DNA of 26,936 nucleotides, from contig JAILAO010000021.1 in NCBI GenBank assembly GCA_024681565.1, positions 1 to 26,936 of the forward strand. The letters are read 5' to 3'. Below the pieces are notes generated by a model that was not told the DNA's origin, searched no databases, and saw nothing but the letters and a program-made list of their open reading frames with translations. This document shows positions 16,794 to 24,660 of this stretch, piece after piece. Made by a program: the position numbers and the translations under genes. Every line of letters begins with the position of its first letter. Positions within the stretch are counted from its first letter, which is position 1. This stretch comes from Bacteroidales bacterium. GTDB taxonomy: Bacteria; Bacteroidota; Bacteroidia; Bacteroidales; UBA932.

Positions 16794-19433
16794 TTATTGC
16801 AAAGTGTTCAGCGATGCCTCCAACGCTTCGATACGGGTCAGGCAGTCGGACTCTTTCTTGCGTTCGTTGGCAATGACGGCCTCGGGGGCATGCGCGACGA
16901 ACTTCTCATTGGAGAGTTTGGCGCGGACCCCCGCAAGGAACTTGCGCTGATGGTCCAGTTCCGCCTCAAGTTTGGCTTTTTCCTCATCCGTATTGACAAG
17001 TCCGGCCATCGGGATGCTCATCTTGATGGTGCCCACCAGGAAAGAGACCGCCGTACCCTCGGCGGCACCCGGCTGGATATAGCTGAGATTGGCCGCCTTC
17101 TTGATGACAGGCGTCAATTCCTCGCTGAGTTCGCCGTCTACATAGAGGTTGAGCAGCTCCTTCGGAGCAATCTGTTTCTGGGCGCGGATGGCGCGGATGG
17201 AGATGATGGCCTCGCGGGCCTGTTCGAACTGAGCCAGGAAGTCCGCATCATAAGGACCCGCCACCGGCGTACGCTGGTACATGATGGTCTCGCCGTCGTG
17301 GCGGGGCTCCATCGCCTGCCACAGTTCCTCGGTGATGAACGGCATCACCGGGTGGATCAACTTGATCAGCTTCTCGAAGAAGAGCACGGCAGCTTCGTAG
17401 GTACGGCCGTCGACGGCCTTGCCGAATTCCGGCTTGACCAGCTCCAGGAACCAGCTGCAATAGTCATCCCAGAAAAGCTTATAGATCGCCATCAGGGCAT
17501 CATTGATGCGGAACTTGCCATAGTGGTCCTCCACCGTCTCGATGACGCGGGAAAGCAGGTTGTCGAACCATTTGACGGCCACACGGGCAGCGTCCGGCTG
17601 CTCGGCTTCCGGATCGACATTCCAGCTGCTGACCAGGCGCCATGCGTTCCAGATCTTCGCGCAGAAATTCCTTCCCTGCTCCACCTGGGACTCATCATAG
17701 AGGATGTCGTTGCCGGCGGAAGAGCAGAGCAGCATGCCGAGCCGGACGGCATCGGCACCGTACTTGGAGATCAGGTCGAGGGGGTTGGGGCTGTTGCCCA
17801 GCGTCTTGCTCATCTTGCGGCCGATCTTGTCGCGCACGATACCGGTGAAGTACACATTGTGGAACGGCACGTCGTGCATGAATTCGTCACCGGCCATGAT
17901 CATGCGGGCGACCCAGAAGAAGATAATGTCCGGGCCCGTCACGAGATCGTTCGTCGGATAGTAGTACGAAAGGTCGCGGTTGGGTTTGTGCTCCGGGTGA
18001 CCCGGCAGTTTGGGATCGAAGACCGAAATCGGCCACAGCCAGCTCGAGAACCAGGTGTCGAGTACATCCTCGTCCTGTTTCAGGTCAGCCGCAGTAAGGG
18101 ACGGATCGATCTTCCGGGCGGCCGCCAGGGCCAGTTCGGCCGTTTCCTCGACAACGACCTGCCCATCAGGAAGATACCAGGCCGGGATGCGCTGTCCCCA
18201 CCAGAGCTGGCGGGAAATGCACCAGTCGCGTACGTTCTCCATCCAGTGACGGTAGGTATTGCGGTATTTGTCCGGTATGAACTTGATACGGCCCGACTCC
18301 ACATGGTCCAGGGCGCGTGCGGCCAGATCCTCCATCTTGAGGAACCACTGGGCGGAAAGCTTCGGTTCGATCACGGCGTCCGTACGCTCGGAATAGCCCA
18401 CCGGAGAGATATATTCCTCGACTTTCACGAGGTTGCCCGACTCCTCGAGCATCTTCCCGATTTTCTTGCGGGCCACGAAACGGTCCTCTCCCACCAGGAT
18501 CTGCGCCTGCTCATTCAGGCAGCCGTGGTCGTCGATGATATCCAGGACGGGGAGGTTGTGCCGCAGACCGATTTCATAGTCGTGGGCATCATGGGCGGGC
18601 GTGACCTTGAGGCAGCCCGTACCGAAATCCATCTCTACATAGTCGTCCTCGATAACGGGGATCTCCCGGTTGATCAGCGGAATCAGCACTTTCTTGCCGC
18701 GCAGCCAATGGTGGCGCTCATCGGCAGGATTGACGCATATCGCAGCATCGGCCATGATGGTCTCGGGACGTGTCGTGGCGATCACCAGATACTGGTCCGT
18801 AGGATGGCCGTTTCCGTCTGACACATAATATTTCAGATGATAGAAATGGCTCTTGGTGTCCTTGTGGATCACTTCGTCGTCACTGATGGCCGTCAGGGCC
18901 ACGGGATCCCAGTTGACCATCCGCACGCCGCGGTAGATCCAACCTTTCTTGTAGAAGTGGCAGAAAGTGGCGATGACGGCGTCCGACAACTCCGGCTCCA
19001 TCGTGAAACGGGTGCGGTCCCAGTCGCAGGATGCGCCGAGTTTGCGCAACTGCTCCAGGATGATGCCGCCGTGTTCTTCCTTCCAGGCCCAGGCATGCTC
19101 GAGGAACTGTTCCCGGGTAAGGTCATCCTTGGAAATTCCCTGCTCCTTGAGACGGGCGACGACCTTGGATTCCGTGGCGATGGAAGCATGGTCCGTGCCG
19201 GGGACCCAGCAGGCGTTCTTGCCGTCCATGCGGGCCTTTCGGATCAGGACGTCGTTCAGGGTATTGTTGAGCACGTGGCCCATATGCAGGATACCCGTCA
19301 CGTTGGGCGGCGGAATAACGATGGTATAGGGTTCGCGATTGTCCGGTTCAGAGTGGAAACACCGGTTCTTCAACCAGTAAGCGTACCACTTCTCCTCCAC
19401 CTCGGAGGGATTGTATTTAGTGCTGAGTTCCAT
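16794..19433 (-). CDS. valS: Valyl-tRNA synthetase
   Basis: An 879-residue class I aminoacyl-tRNA synthetase that charges tRNA-Val. The HIGH motif is HMGH at 50-53 within PPPNVTGILHMGH, and the KMSKS loop is KMSKT starting at Lys540. The editing domain lies between them (for example ATTRPETIMADAA), the anticodon-binding domain follows, and the C-terminus is a coiled-coil arm. Length and start (MELSTKYNPSEVEEKWY) match the family. It heads the seven-gene run through tatA, tatC and on to the dipeptidase. A promoter box ends only six bases before its ATG. No T-box element is present or would fit. Confidence 0.97.
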   Translation of the reverse strand: MELSTKYNPSEVEEKWYAYWLKNRCFHSEPDNREPYTIVIPPPNVTGILHMGHVLNNTLNDVLIRKARMDGKNACWVPGTDHASIATESKVVARLKEQGISKDDLTREQFLEHAWAWKEEHGGIILEQLRKLGASCDWDRTRFTMEPELSDAVIATFCHFYKKGWIYRGVRMVNWDPVALTAISDDEVIHKDTKSHFYHLKYYVSDGNGHPTDQYLVIATTRPETIMADAAICVNPADERHHWLRGKKVLIPLINREIPVIEDDYVEMDFGTGCLKVTPAHDAHDYEIGLRHNLPVLDIIDDHGCLNEQAQILVGEDRFVARKKIGKMLEESGNLVKVEEYISPVGYSERTDAVIEPKLSAQWFLKMEDLAARALDHVESGRIKFIPDKYRNTYRHWMENVRDWCISRQLWWGQRIPAWYLPDGQVVVEETAELALAAARKIDPSLTAADLKQDEDVLDTWFSSWLWPISVFDPKLPGHPEHKPNRDLSYYYPTNDLVTGPDIIFFWVARMIMAGDEFMHDVPFHNVYFTGIVRDKIGRKMSKTLGNSPNPLDLISKYGADAVRLGMLLCSSAGNDILYDESQVEQGRNFCAKIWNAWRLVSSWNVDPEAEQPDAARVAVKWFDNLLSRVIETVEDHYGKFRINDALMAIYKLFWDDYCSWFLELVKPEFGKAVDGRTYEAAVLFFEKLIKLIHPVMPFITEELWQAMEPRHDGETIMYQRTPVAGPYDADFLAQFEQAREAIISIRAIRAQKQIAPKELLNLYVDGELSEELTPVIKKAANLSYIQPGAAEGTAVSFLVGTIKMSIPMAGLVNTDEEKAKLEAELDHQRKFLAGVRAKLSNEKFVAHAPEAVIANERKKESDCLTRIEALEASLNTLQ

Positions 19434-19439
19434 AACTTA

Positions 19440-19447
19440 CAAAAGTA
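19440..19447 (-). promoter_or_regulatory. valS -7 promoter box
   Basis: TACTTTTG on the minus strand (19447-19440) matches TAnnTTTG. Six bases separate it from the ATG, so the predicted mRNA has essentially no leader. A TTG occurs at 19474-19472, but with a 24-base spacer, longer than ideal. Confidence 0.55.
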
Positions 19448-19489
19448 CACAAAAATTCAGAATAACGCGTACAATTTGTGTCTGGAGGG

Positions 19490-19528
19490 AGAAAAAACAC
19501 GGAGAGCGGTCCTCGCGGGCCGCTCTCC
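19490..19528 (-). terminator. Terminator of the rubrerythrin gene
   Basis: A 9-bp GC-rich stem (19501-19509 with 19520-19528), extendable inside the loop. Read on the minus strand it is followed by a T-run (complement of the A residues at 19492-19497), and it lies 27 bases after the rubrerythrin stop. T residues also flank it on the other side (19529-19533), so it could work in both directions. Confidence 0.75.
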
Positions 19529-19555
19529 TTTTTGATCCCGGATCAGGTCCGGAGA

Positions 19556-20251
19556 TCAGTAATTGACTGCCTCTACCTGGAAGTAGCTCTGCGGGTGGTC
19601 GCAGACCGGGCAGACATCGGGAGCCTGCTTGCCGATCACGATGTGGCCGCAGTTGGAGCACTGCCAGATCACATCTCCATCTTTGGAGAAGACTTTCTTG
19701 TCACTGATATTCTTGAGCAGCTTGCGATAGCGCTCTTCGTGGTGGCGCTCGATGTCGGCGACCATCTCGAACTTGCGGGCGATCTCGGTAAAGCCTTCTT
19801 CGCGGGCCTCGCGGGCCATACGGGCATACATGTCGGTCCACTCATAGTTCTCGCCGCTGGCAGCTTCCATCAGGTTGGCGGAAGTGTCATTGATGCTGCC
19901 GCCGTTGAGATACTTGAACCAGATCTTGGCATGCTCTTTCTCGTTGGCTGCCGTCTCCTCGAACAGGGCCGCGATCTGGACATAGCCGTCCTTCTTGGCC
20001 TTGGAGGCGAAATAGGTGTATTTGTTGCGGGCCATGGACTCGCCGGCGAAGGCCTCCTGGAGGTTCTTCTCGGTCTTGCTCCCGGCCAGGGGTATGTTCT
20101 TGGCAGCGCCCTTGGGTCCGACGGGCCTGTACTCGCCGCCGCCGAGCATCTCGACGAATTTCTCCCGTGGCTGTTTGCAACGCGGGCAAATGTCCGGAGC
20201 GTCTTCACCTTCGTGAATATAGCCACAAACTGTGCATTTGAATCTTGCCAT
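19556..20251 (-). CDS. Rubrerythrin with rubredoxin domains at both ends
   Basis: A 231-residue peroxide-reducing protein of anaerobes. An N-terminal rubredoxin-like iron site has Cys6, Cys9, Cys22 and Cys25. The central ferritin-like diiron domain (about 60-190) carries the glutamates and ExxH motifs GESMARN, EETAANEKEHAK and ADIERHHEERY. A second rubredoxin-like domain occupies about 193-231 with two CxxC pairs (CSNC and CPVC). Classic rubrerythrins have only the C-terminal domain, and reverse rubrerythrins only the N-terminal one. It probably accepts electrons and reduces hydrogen peroxide in the cytoplasm. It is transcribed alone, divergent from the SGNH hydrolase gene. Confidence 0.93.
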   Translation of the reverse strand: MARFKCTVCGYIHEGEDAPDICPRCKQPREKFVEMLGGGEYRPVGPKGAAKNIPLAGSKTEKNLQEAFAGESMARNKYTYFASKAKKDGYVQIAALFEETAANEKEHAKIWFKYLNGGSINDTSANLMEAASGENYEWTDMYARMAREAREEGFTEIARKFEMVADIERHHEERYRKLLKNISDKKVFSKDGDVIWQCSNCGHIVIGKQAPDVCPVCDHPQSYFQVEAVNY

Positions 20252-20343
20252 GATGAATTGGAGTTACGGGTTAGTGTTTTTTGGGACATGCAAGTTAAAA
20301 AGGATTTCCCGGAATTCAAAATGAATCGTAGCAGCTTTTTTAT

Positions 20344-20351
20344 TATATTTG
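20344..20351 (+). promoter_or_regulatory. -7 promoter box of the SGNH hydrolase gene
   Basis: TATATTTG matches TAnnTTTG and ends 20 bases before the ATG at 20372. The -33 region (around 20321) is not a clear TTG. Confidence 0.55.
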
Positions 20352-20371
20352 TCCAAACAAAAACCCAAGTG

Positions 20372-21085
20372 ATGAAGAAAATCTTTCTGACTCTGATCCT
20401 GAGCGCCCTGCCTCTGTTCTGTATGGCGCAGGAGCGCCTGGCCGTGATGTCCAGGCCGGACGACAACGCCCCGGAGTACATCCGCGGCGCCAACCTGTAC
20501 GGCAAGACGCTCGTGATCTTCGGCGACAGCTATGTCCAGAACCACGTCCGTCCCATCGAGGAGACCTGGCACTATAAACTGGCCGCCAAGTACAACATGG
20601 AATACCATAACTTCGGCTGGAACGGCAATTGCGTGGCCTATGACCGCACGGCGGAAAACTTCGGCCCGCCGATGTACGAGCGTTTCCGGGTCCTGCCCGA
20701 AAAGGCGGATTACGTGATCATCTGCGCCGGACACAACGATGCCACCCAGATGAACCGCCGGGGCGAAGGGACGGATTTCTTCCGTGAAAAGCTGAATATC
20801 CTCTGCCAGGAACTCATCGCCAAATACCCCTCGGCCAAGCTGTGCTTCGTCACCCCCTGGCGCGTCCCGCGCCCGATGTTCCCGGAGATGACGGCGGTCC
20901 TGCTGGAGGTCTGCGGATCCTACAGCATCCCGGTTTTCGACGCGACAACCCAGAGCGGCATCTATGTCTGGGACGAGGCGTTCCGCACGCTGTATTTCCA
21001 GCATCCCGGCGATACGGCGCATCTCAATGCCGCCGGGCATGACCTCTTTCTGCCCAAGATGGAACATTTCCTGCTGGGACTTTAG
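20372..21085 (+). CDS. Secreted SGNH/GDSL hydrolase
   Basis: A 237-residue exported esterase-type hydrolase. Residues 1-19 are a signal peptide (MKKIFLTLILSALPLFCMA). Block I is VIFGDSYV with nucleophile Ser53, block II is the Gly/Asn region FGWNGNCV, block III is CAGHND, and block V is DTAHLN with the catalytic Asp and His. Substrate is unknown; relatives deacetylate carbohydrates or hydrolyse lipids. The ATG at 20372 gives the signal peptide and follows the promoter box. The open frame further upstream is the reverse of the rubrerythrin gene and is not coding. Confidence 0.88.
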   Translation: MKKIFLTLILSALPLFCMAQERLAVMSRPDDNAPEYIRGANLYGKTLVIFGDSYVQNHVRPIEETWHYKLAAKYNMEYHNFGWNGNCVAYDRTAENFGPPMYERFRVLPEKADYVIICAGHNDATQMNRRGEGTDFFREKLNILCQELIAKYPSAKLCFVTPWRVPRPMFPEMTAVLLEVCGSYSIPVFDATTQSGIYVWDEAFRTLYFQHPGDTAHLNAAGHDLFLPKMEHFLLGL

Positions 21086-21107
21086 TCTTTCAGCCCGGAT
21101 CAACGAA

Positions 21108-21141
21108 GAGAGGACGGCCCGCGGGGCCGTCCTCTCCTTTT
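21108..21141 (+). terminator. Terminator of the SGNH hydrolase gene
   Basis: A perfect 12-bp GC-rich stem (21108-21119 with 21125-21136), 5-base loop and a short T-run (21138-21141). It lies 22 bases after the stop and separates this gene from the convergent phosphatase gene. Confidence 0.8.
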
Positions 21142-21158
21142 CCGGTCCCGCAGGACCG

Positions 21159-21890
21159 CTATTTCTTCTGGGAAAGTTTCCGGAACTCCTTCTTGGCCTT
21201 CTCCATATCTTTCAGGAAAGTCGGATCGGCATGCAGACGGGCGACGCAGGCCGCAGCGGCGAAGCGGGCGGCGTCCACGTCACTCTGATAGTGATAACCG
21301 GCGATCACGCGGCTCTGGCCGTATTCATAGCCGAGCTTGAGGATTTCTTCCTGCCGCTCCGGGTTGATCTCGACCAGAACGAGTGCGGCCGACCAGCCCA
21401 TCGCGGAATGCGAAGACGGGAAGGAACCGGTCCTGCGGTGACTTTCCTCCGCCTCAGGGACAAGCGTACCCTCATTGAACTGGACGAAGGGGCGTTTGCG
21501 CATATAGTGATGCTTGGCTTTCGAAGTGCCTTCGGCGGCGGCATCCACCGTACGGTAGATCATCTCATAAATACAAGGAGTCCCCTCTCTGGTGATCTCC
21601 ATTCCGAAAGGAACGGAAAAGAACTCGGCGAAATCGTCCGGTTCGTCATCCGCCTGCCGGGCCGCCAGCGCGCCGCGCGGCGTGTCGCGGACGGACTTGC
21701 CCCAGTTGTACTGATACCAGTCGTTGAAGAAGCGCATGCTCGCCGTATCGGGCGGAGCCGGAAGATATTGGGATCCGTCCGGAAGAACTTCCTTGGTCAG
21801 ATAGGGACGCCAGTCATCCTGGGCCGACAACATCGTGCCGGAAAGGCAAAGGGTAGACAAAACCGCCAGAATGGTAAAGATCTTCTTCAT
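21159..21890 (-). CDS. PAP2-superfamily acid phosphatase (class A, PhoN-like)
   Basis: A 243-residue periplasmic phosphatase. The signal peptide covers 1-23 (ending LSA-Q). All three parts of the PAP2 signature are present: Lys126 with Arg133-Pro134 (KX6RP), PSSH at 158-161, and SRVIAGYHYQSD at 193-204 with Arg194, His200 and Asp204. The family forms a phosphohistidine intermediate and releases phosphate from various monoesters. The ATG at 21890 is chosen because it starts the signal peptide; the upstream ATGs at 21914 and 21911 lie within or next to the promoter box. It is divergent from the DUF3467 operon. Confidence 0.9.
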   Translation of the reverse strand: MKKIFTILAVLSTLCLSGTMLSAQDDWRPYLTKEVLPDGSQYLPAPPDTASMRFFNDWYQYNWGKSVRDTPRGALAARQADDEPDDFAEFFSVPFGMEITREGTPCIYEMIYRTVDAAAEGTSKAKHHYMRKRPFVQFNEGTLVPEAEESHRRTGSFPSSHSAMGWSAALVLVEINPERQEEILKLGYEYGQSRVIAGYHYQSDVDAARFAAAACVARLHADPTFLKDMEKAKKEFRKLSQKK

Positions 21891-21911
21891 TAATTTGCTT
21901 TTTGTATGCAT

Positions 21912-21943
21912 CAAATTTAGTAAATTTGCAACTCATTGACAAA
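21912..21943 (-). promoter_or_regulatory. Promoter of the acid phosphatase gene
   Basis: Minus-strand TTTG (21943-21940), 20-base spacer and TAAATTTG (21919-21912) match the consensus fully. The -7 box is the left half of a palindrome whose right half is the -7 box of the opposite promoter. Confidence 0.75.
21921..21928 (+). promoter_or_regulatory. -7 promoter box of the DUF3467-kdsC-maf-RluA operon
   Basis: TAAATTTG on + ends 21 bases before the ATG at 21950. TTTG words upstream at 21894 and 21901 have spacings of 23 and 16, so its -33 element is poorer than that of the opposing promoter. Confidence 0.6.
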
Positions 21944-21949
21944 TCTGCT

Positions 21950-22279
21950 ATGGACAATAACGATAATAAAAAACAAATCAACCTCGATCTGAGGCCCGAA
22001 GTTGCCAAGGGCACCTATTCCAACCTGGCCATCATCAGCCACTCCCACAGCGAATTCATCATCGATTTCGCGACGATGCTTCCCGGACTGGCCAAACCGG
22101 AAGTCCAGAACCGCATCCTGATGACCCCGGAGCACTGCAAGCGGCTTCTCAACGCCCTGATGGACAACATCGGACGCTATGAGGCCCAGTACGGCCCCAT
22201 CAGCCTGGGCACCGCAGCCCCGGAGCAGAAAGGCACTTTCAACCTCGGAGACTTCACGCCCAATGGAACAAAATCTTAA
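21950..22279 (+). CDS. DUF3467 protein
   Basis: A 109-residue cytoplasmic protein of a family widespread in Bacteroidetes, function unknown. Typical features are INLDLRPEVAKGTYSNLAII, HSHSEFIIDF, MLPG, and MTPEHCKRLLNALMDNI. The ATG at 21950 matches the usual family start (charged N-terminus MDNNDNKK) and follows the promoter box; the in-frame ATG at 21905 overlaps the promoter. It overlaps kdsC by 17 bases. Confidence 0.85.
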   Translation: MDNNDNKKQINLDLRPEVAKGTYSNLAIISHSHSEFIIDFATMLPGLAKPEVQNRILMTPEHCKRLLNALMDNIGRYEAQYGPISLGTAAPEQKGTFNLGDFTPNGTKS

Positions 22280-22808
22280 AGACACCCTCCGGAGAATCAA
22301 AGCCATCGCCTACGACTTGGACGGCGTGGCCACGGACGGCAGCATCATTCCCATCGGTCCGGACCCGGAAGACCTGGTCCGCATCGTCAACGCCAAAGAC
22401 TCCTTCGCATCCCGCGTAGCGTCTGCCAAAGGCTTCATCGTGGCGGTCATTTCCGGCGGCAAGACGCAGGCCTTGCACAGCCGTTGCCTCCACATGGGTA
22501 TCAAGGAAGAAAACCTCTATCTTGGCGTTCGCGGCAAACTCGTGGTTTTCAAGGAATTCTGCGAGCGAAACGGTCTCGATCCCTCGGAGGCCGCCTATTT
22601 CGGAGACGATATCCCCGACACGCAGGTCCTGCGTGCCTGCGGCTTCGGCATCGCCCCGGCGGACGCCGTGGAAGAAGCCAAGGCGGCTGCAGATTATGTT
22701 ACGGAACTCCCCGGCGGACGCGGCTGCGTCCGCGAAGGGATCGAGCTCATCATGAAGGCCCAGGACAAATGGCGCTTCGACGAAGACCATTACGAACTGC
22801 TCTATTGA
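22263..22808 (+). CDS. kdsC: 3-deoxy-manno-octulosonate-8-phosphate phosphatase (KdsC-type HAD)
   Basis: A 181-residue HAD phosphatase without a cap domain, the KdsC form that releases phosphate from Kdo-8-phosphate in lipopolysaccharide core synthesis. The nucleophile motif is YDLDGVATDG (Asp18, Asp20), motif II is ISGG, the conserved Lys is in GVRGK and motif IV is FGDDIPD. The ATG at 22263 gives the standard length and overlaps the DUF3467 gene by 17 bases; earlier in-frame starts would add DUF3467-overlapping sequence only. Neighbouring maf is a common partner in Bacteroidetes. Confidence 0.92.
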   Translation: MEQNLKDTLRRIKAIAYDLDGVATDGSIIPIGPDPEDLVRIVNAKDSFASRVASAKGFIVAVISGGKTQALHSRCLHMGIKEENLYLGVRGKLVVFKEFCERNGLDPSEAAYFGDDIPDTQVLRACGFGIAPADAVEEAKAAADYVTELPGGRGCVREGIELIMKAQDKWRFDEDHYELLY

Positions 22809-22812
22809 CAAG

Positions 22813-23379
22813 ATGAAACGGATCATCCTCGGCAGCAATTCACCGCGCCGCAGGGAACTGCTGGCCGGACTGGACATCGACTTCACCGTGGACACCGGCA
22901 ACGGTTTCGAGGAGCTGGTGCCCCCGGGACTGGAGGCGCACAAAGTCCCGGAATTCCTGAGCCGGGGCAAATCCCACGGATTCCACAGGACGCTGGAAAG
23001 CGACGAGGTCCTGATCACTTCCGACACCGTCGTCATCGTGGACCGGACGGTGCTGGGCAAGCCGCATACCCGCGACGAAGCGGTCCGGATGCTCCGGATG
23101 CTGTCCGGCAGGGCCCATGAGGTCGTTACGGCCGTTACGCTCCGCGACAGCGTTCGGGAGGAGACGTTCAGCGTCTCGACCCGGGTCCATTTCGTGGAAC
23201 TCCAGCAGGCGGAAATCGACCATTATATCGACAAATACAAGCCTTTCGACAAGGCGGGAGCCTACGGGATCCAGGAGTGGATTGGCTATGTCGGCATCTC
23301 GTCGATCGAGGGATCGTTCTACAATGTGATGGGATTCCCGGTGCACCGGGTCTGGCAAGAGCTGCAGCATTTCCTCTGA
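22813..23379 (+). CDS. maf: Maf-family nucleotide pyrophosphatase
   Basis: A 188-residue Maf protein. Family motifs are LGSNSPRRRELL (6-17), the active Asp71 in TSDTVV, LGKP (81-84) and KAGAYGIQEW near the C-terminus, typical of the dTTP/UTP-hydrolysing YhdE branch. It removes non-canonical or excess pyrimidine triphosphates and has been linked to septum formation. It begins four bases after kdsC and its stop overlaps the start of the next gene (TGATG). Confidence 0.92.
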   Translation: MKRIILGSNSPRRRELLAGLDIDFTVDTGNGFEELVPPGLEAHKVPEFLSRGKSHGFHRTLESDEVLITSDTVVIVDRTVLGKPHTRDEAVRMLRMLSGRAHEVVTAVTLRDSVREETFSVSTRVHFVELQQAEIDHYIDKYKPFDKAGAYGIQEWIGYVGISSIEGSFYNVMGFPVHRVWQELQHFL

Positions 23380-24656
23380 TGGCGCACGAGCCCTTCACCT
23401 ACCCTTTCTGCTATACCCCTGCGCCGGACATCGTCGCCGCTGCGCAGCGGCTCATCGAGCGCTTGGATGCCGCCGGTTCACCGCTGCGGGAAGGCAAGAT
23501 GCTGGGCGTGCTGAAGGTCTCGGACAGTGCAGGACGGGAAGACTATCTCTATGCTTTCAGCGGAACGGTAAACGGCCGGGCGACGCTGCCGGGTTTCGTT
23601 CCTCCCATCTATGACCTGACCGCTCCGGACGGCTATTTCCGCCGGCGGGAGGCGGAGATTTCCGCCCTGGCGGACGGACCGGAGAAAAAAGCGGCATCGG
23701 CGGCACTCCAGAACTGGATTTTCGACCAATACCTGGTCAGCAACGCCCGGGGCGAGACCCTCAGCATCCGGGAAGTCTTTGCGCGGCGCGGGCTGGTCCC
23801 GCCCGGCGGCACCGGAGACTGTGCTGCCCCGAAACTCCTCCAGTACGCCTACAGCCATGCCCTCTTGCCGGTCGCCATGGGAGAGTTCTGGTATGGCGCC
23901 TCCCCTGCCTCGGAAGTCCGCGAAAAGGGGCGATTCTACCCTTCCTGCACGGGCAAATGCGGCCCCCTGCTGAGTTTCATGCTGGAGGGTCTGGAGGTTG
24001 CGCCGAACCCGCTCGACCGGGAATTTACGACCGGGCAGGAGCCCCGCATCCTGCACGAAGACTCCGACATCCTGGTCGTCAGCAAGCCGGCCGGCATGCT
24101 CGCCGTTCCGGGACGTACCTGCGCGAAATCCTTGTTGGAGTGGCTCCGGGAGCGCTTCGGCGAAGTCCATTCCTGCCACCGGCTGGACATGGATACCTCT
24201 GGCGTGATGGTCTTCGCCCGCAACCTGCCCGCCAAGACAGAGCTGGAACGGCAGTTCGCCGCCCGGGAAGTCAGCAAAAGCTACCGCGCCCGGCTGGCCG
24301 CCGGCAGCACACCGTTCGGTCACGCGCGCCGGGGCACCATCGCCCTCCCCCTGATGCTGGACTACTACGACCGGCCCAGGCAGATGGTCGACTACGACCA
24401 GGGAAAACCCTCCGTTACCGGATATGAGGTGCTGGAAATGCTTCCGAACGGCGAGATAGACGTCCGCTTCACGCCCCATACCGGACGCACGCACCAATTG
24501 CGCGTCCATGCCGCACATACCGCGGGCCTGGGCCGTCCCATCAAGGGTGACCGGCTCTACGGCAACCCGGACGGCAACCGCCTGTGGCTCCACGCGGAGT
24601 CACTCTCTTTCCGTCATCCCGTCACCGGGGAGACGCTGTCGTTCCAGGATCTTTAA
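23379..24656 (+). CDS. RluA-family pseudouridine synthase with N-terminal extension
   Basis: A 425-residue protein. The C-terminal part (about 220-425) is an RluA-type pseudouridine synthase with HRLDMDTSGV (catalytic Asp270) and GRTHQLRVHAAH. The first 210 residues are an extension containing GTGDCAAPKLLQYAYSHALLP (in parts: GTGDCAAPKLL and YAYSHALLP), GEFWYG and FYPSCTGKCGP; Cys148, Cys190 and Cys194 may bind metal or RNA. Similar long forms occur in Bacteroidetes and some proteobacteria. The target is probably ribosomal RNA or tRNA, not determined. The ATG at 23379 overlaps the maf stop by one base. It converges on the acyltransferase gene with four bases between them. Confidence 0.88.
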   Translation: MAHEPFTYPFCYTPAPDIVAAAQRLIERLDAAGSPLREGKMLGVLKVSDSAGREDYLYAFSGTVNGRATLPGFVPPIYDLTAPDGYFRRREAEISALADGPEKKAASAALQNWIFDQYLVSNARGETLSIREVFARRGLVPPGGTGDCAAPKLLQYAYSHALLPVAMGEFWYGASPASEVREKGRFYPSCTGKCGPLLSFMLEGLEVAPNPLDREFTTGQEPRILHEDSDILVVSKPAGMLAVPGRTCAKSLLEWLRERFGEVHSCHRLDMDTSGVMVFARNLPAKTELERQFAAREVSKSYRARLAAGSTPFGHARRGTIALPLMLDYYDRPRQMVDYDQGKPSVTGYEVLEMLPNGEIDVRFTPHTGRTHQLRVHAAHTAGLGRPIKGDRLYGNPDGNRLWLHAESLSFRHPVTGETLSFQDL

Positions 24657-24660
24657 ACCC

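Noticed and set aside
16797..18821. 674-residue open frame on + opposite valS, and similar long frames opposite other genes
   Set aside because: These are antisense shadows in GC-rich coding DNA with no family motifs; the minus-strand genes have clear motifs.
19478..20371. N-terminal extension of the SGNH hydrolase frame
   Set aside because: It is the reverse of the rubrerythrin gene. The signal peptide and promoter box place the start at 20372.
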